Source: Corticium candelabrum (taxonomy: Eukaryota; Porifera; Homoscleromorpha; Homosclerophorida; Plakinidae). From it: a stretch of DNA of 64,000 nucleotides. The DNA lies in contig NC_085105.1 in NCBI RefSeq assembly GCF_963422355.1, forward strand, positions 4,331,651-4,395,650. The letters run 5' to 3'. Below, piece by piece: positions 61,310-64,000 of this stretch. Under the pieces are notes generated by a model. It saw only the letters and a program-made list of their open reading frames with translations, did not search any database and had not been told where the DNA came from. Each line of letters opens with the position of its first letter. Positions within the stretch are counted from its first letter, which is position 1. The position numbers and the translations under genes are program-made.

Positions 61310-62419
61310 ATGGCGCTGGGCCTTCCGTTTGCTTTGCTTGCAGCCACAATAGCTGTGTGCAGCTCTACCGGTCCTCCAACACCGTTTACAAGAGGTGACT
61401 ACTATCCAGCTGTAGCCGAACCGGACGCCAGCGGTGCTCTGCGCGACATAATTCGCTACAATTCTCGAAGATATCACAGCACGCTGATCGTCAACAACAG
61501 CACGGATATCGAATTTGCCAAAGGCACCACTGCCGATGTCATGACTCCCAGGACGCGTCAAAAGTTGGACGCACTTTCCGCCAAGGTGACATCTCGCTGG
61601 TCCAACCTCGTACTCAAAGTTCTAAACGGTTGGACGGACAAATGGGTTGCAAGCGATCCAAAATCGCTTCACTACGAAGGTACGTTGGTTTAGTCTCCTC
61701 CTACTGATAGCTGCATGCAGTGAAGTCTGTGTGTTTGTGGTGTGCAGGTCGAGCTGCTGATTTTATTACGTCCGACGATGATCTTAGCAAACTAGGAGAA
61801 CTCGCTGGTCTTGCGGTAGAGGCGGGATTCGATTGGGTGAAGTATCCTAGTGTAGGAGATTACATACACGGCAGCGTGTTGTCTGAAGGTCAGTCTAACC
61901 ATTAGACCTATCTATGGTCTAACGTGTAGAGTTGAACGTGTTCATCTGTGTACTAACTGCATGAGAATCTGAAATAAGATACGACGAAGACGTATATCTG
62001 TATGTTGGCAATGAGTGGCTAGTAAATAGTTAATTACGTAAAGCATGTTGAACTCTAGGCTGCGCATGGTCTGGGTCTAGTAGGCAGAGTCTCTATACGA
62101 CTCTGGATCTAGGCATGTGCTAAAATCAACTGCTACTATATCTATGGGCTTGATTACTTCTCCTTTTGCTAATTTTGGCTATGCAACACTGCTTGTAGAG
62201 AGCAGCTCTATAATGGCATTAGTGGCATTAGTCATAGCATGTGATACCTGCACGTGATGGCAAGTATGTAGGATTGCTTTTGGTGCTGTTGTACTTTCTA
62301 CATTACACATTGCAGGAGCTGTAGGATTGCTATCTCTGGAACCACAACCATCCTCCCTGTCATCACTAAATGGGCCTTGGCCATCATCAATTTTTTTAGA
62401 TGAAAAGCCTATAAGTTAA
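61310..62419 (+). CDS. Hedge-domain (Hedgehog N-terminal signal domain) protein
   Basis: Exons 61310-61679 and 61748-61888 are well supported. A third, 62316-62419, is a weak candidate that would end the protein at 204 residues. The protein starts with a hydrophobic signal peptide ([17 protein letters not shown]), with Cys17 where Hedgehogs carry the palmitoylated Cys. Residues of about 30-170 match the hedge domain, best at [17 protein letters not shown] and [12 protein letters not shown]. The zinc ligands are kept as His121, Asp128 and His164, but the Glu near the zinc site of Sonic hedgehog is replaced (YPSVGDYIH). The acidic calcium-site residues also look lost ([11 protein letters not shown] and GWTDKWVA). 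No Hint/intein domain, VWA or cadherin exon was found before the window ends. It could be a hedgling-type receptor-like protein whose later exons lie to the right, a Hedgehog, or a short secreted hedge protein. Confidence 0.75.
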
Positions 62420-64000
62420 ATCCATGCAAGGGAAGTTGCTGCATGTACCCAAGACTCCATCTTTTGTACATAGATCCAGCATATGGACAGCATGCGTGTT
62501 GCACATGTCCATGGTAGTTAAGAATAGTATGGTAGTTAAGAATAGTTCCCCTAAAGATAGACCCTATGGTGTGCTGACCCTATGGTGTGCTGCACCTGAC
62601 TTGCAATAAAAAATCATATATAGTTAGGGGAGGGAACACCTTTGCCCTAAACATGTCCTAATCACAATTATGATTAGCCTTATTCTAGTGGCAATGCACA
62701 TATGCTCCATCCATGTTTGTGATGGGATCAAATCAGAGTTTAGCATTACAATTTTTTAGTACTCTTAAATATGTAGGGTGACAGTACATATTTAAGAGTA
62801 TTATGTTGCCAATCAACTTGTTTTTTCCTGAATGATGCATCTTATTGTAGGTAGCACAAACTGATAAAGTAGACCCTCACTTATTCGACCCTCTTTGGGC
62901 AAGCCACGGAGAAATAGGTATCGAACAGGTGAAAAGAATGGATAATTGAAGCATTGGAGTTTAAACTGTACTTGGAGTTCCAGTCTGCTTGTTTGAGATC
63001 CGGTAGGTACATATAGTCTGAACTATGAACATGTACAATACGATAGTGATAAAATGATTACATGAAGTTGTAATACATGTACTATATGCGAACTACAATC
63101 ACCAAACTAATCCTAAAAAGCCTCCATATCTTTCATCGCCATCACTGCACGTTGTCACTGCACTTTGCGAACATGGTCGAGTATGTGAGAGGTGGATAAG
63201 CGAGGTTTGGGTAAGAAAGGGTCTACTAGTGCTGTAGTTAGCAGTGTTGCCAGCCTTCCATCTGTTGGGTGGCCAGACTGCCAATTTGTGTCAAATGCAA
63301 TTATTAGACCACAACTACCTAGAAATAGAAATCAGCTGTATCCAGGAGTGATTCAGACAGCTTTTCATGTTATTTGCATGATGGCTTTCATGTATATTTT
63401 ACTGTAGTCCACCTATCATGTACAGTTTGACTAGCGCTGCTCATGCAAGTCGTGCTCATGCAAGTTCTATAGTATCAACTTTAGAATTAAGGACAAAATA
63501 GGGCTTGTACTGTCGGAGAACTTCAAGGTTTGGAGGGTTTATGGCATCTGATGGTCCGCCCAAGTTTTAGTTGTAACTGTTCTAACATACGCTGTTGTTG
63601 AGACAAACCCAAAACATTTATACTGTCTCATTACACAGTTTATGGTATAGATGTGTAGGAATGGTCTCTTCATGGGGCGCTTGTCTGTTCATCTATGGGT
63701 AACACTATGTCACAATGGCCCATATATAACAAGTGGGTGTTCTAAATCAGTGTCAAGCAGTGCAAGTAAAGCTGATTTACACGAATTAAGAAGATATATA
63801 TATATATATATATATGTTTAAAAATGCAAGTGATAGAATGTGCCGACTTTTGCATCATAAAGCTGTTTAATTAAAGGAGCATCCCGGAGGTATGCTTTTG
63901 GCTGCTGGCTCCGTCTTTGCTCGCTAATGGGAAATCGATACTAACCAAGTTGAGTATCTGGGCGGTATCTCAGAGCAAACCCGACAGATGTACATTAAGA
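62420..64000. other. No further exon recognised; one MITE and a (TA)n tract
   Basis: If the hedge-domain gene continues, this is intron. A TIR element is annotated separately at 62869-63228. A (TA)n run lies at about 63797-63814. No frame here showed VWA, cadherin, EGF or Hint similarity. Confidence 0.4.
62869..63228. mobile_element. 360 bp pogo-like MITE, weak ends
   Basis: AGTAGACCCT at the left mirrors AGGGTCTACT at the right. Inside each end lie CACTTATTCGACC and GGATAAGCGAGG, motifs like those in the pogo-like elements at 28108 and 59539. Confidence 0.55.

Noticed and set aside
63877-64000. Further hedge-gene exon at the right edge
   Set aside because: With the phase left by exon 2 the frame hits a stop within about 20 codons, and no known domain is visible.
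61889-64000. Hedgehog Hint/intein domain
   Set aside because: No CFxG start motif or other Hint features were found in any frame; it may lie beyond the window or be absent.

Overview
The window is eukaryotic nuclear DNA: AT-rich, full of short GT-AG introns, microsatellites and DNA transposon remnants. The gene content (two long ABCC transporters, a DPP8/9-type peptidase and a gene with a Hedgehog N-terminal signalling domain) points to an animal. The compact intron-rich genes and a diverged hedge domain would suit an early-branching animal such as a sponge, but the species cannot be fixed from the sequence alone. All gene models below were built by hand from splice signals, reading phase and family similarity; five close in a single reading phase from start to stop, and the hedge gene does so only if its weak third exon is real.

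Layout. 1-3.6 kb holds no gene, only ATGT-rich tandem repeats and a decayed LTR-retrotransposon gag-protease fragment. 3.6-20.6 kb (+) is a complete 29-exon ABCC1-like (MRP) transporter of about 1535 residues. 22.0-37.1 kb (-) is a second complete 29-exon ABCC1-like transporter of about 1518 residues. The two genes are tail to tail and most of their exons have identical length and phase, so they are an inverted duplicate pair. Their introns hold a Tc1-like pseudo-transposon, a Crypton-like tyrosine recombinase remnant, hAT-like, pogo-like and Harbinger-like short elements, and long (GT)n tracts.

37.1-43.6 kb is mobile-element territory: short TIR elements, a 2.5 kb element with arms of about 420 bp in inverted orientation, and a second inverted-repeat unit whose arms each carry the same small reading frame. 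43.6-47.1 kb (-) is a two-exon gene for a charged protein of about 965 residues dominated by 31- and 25-residue tandem repeats, with an 801 bp higher-order duplication. 47.1-51.7 kb contains a Harbinger-like element with a nested hAT-like insertion, a GC-rich palindromic element and a full-length but dead ZMYM1-type hAT transposon.

52.1-53.2 kb (+) is a four-exon gene for a YqcI/YcgG-like protein with a hydrophobic N-terminus. Its stop codon lies 5 bp from the stop codon of a convergent 20-exon DPP8/9-like serine peptidase (53.2-60.8 kb, -). The catalytic Ser, Asp and His of the peptidase are all present with the spacing recalled for human DPP9. The peptidase start is 496 bp from the divergent start of the hedge-domain gene (61.3 kb, +), so the two may share a promoter region. 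The rest of the window to 64 kb shows no clear further exons beyond one weak candidate terminal exon.

The genes do not form an obvious pathway. Each looks independently regulated, and the clearest organisation is the duplicated ABCC pair and the tight convergent and divergent spacing around the peptidase gene.
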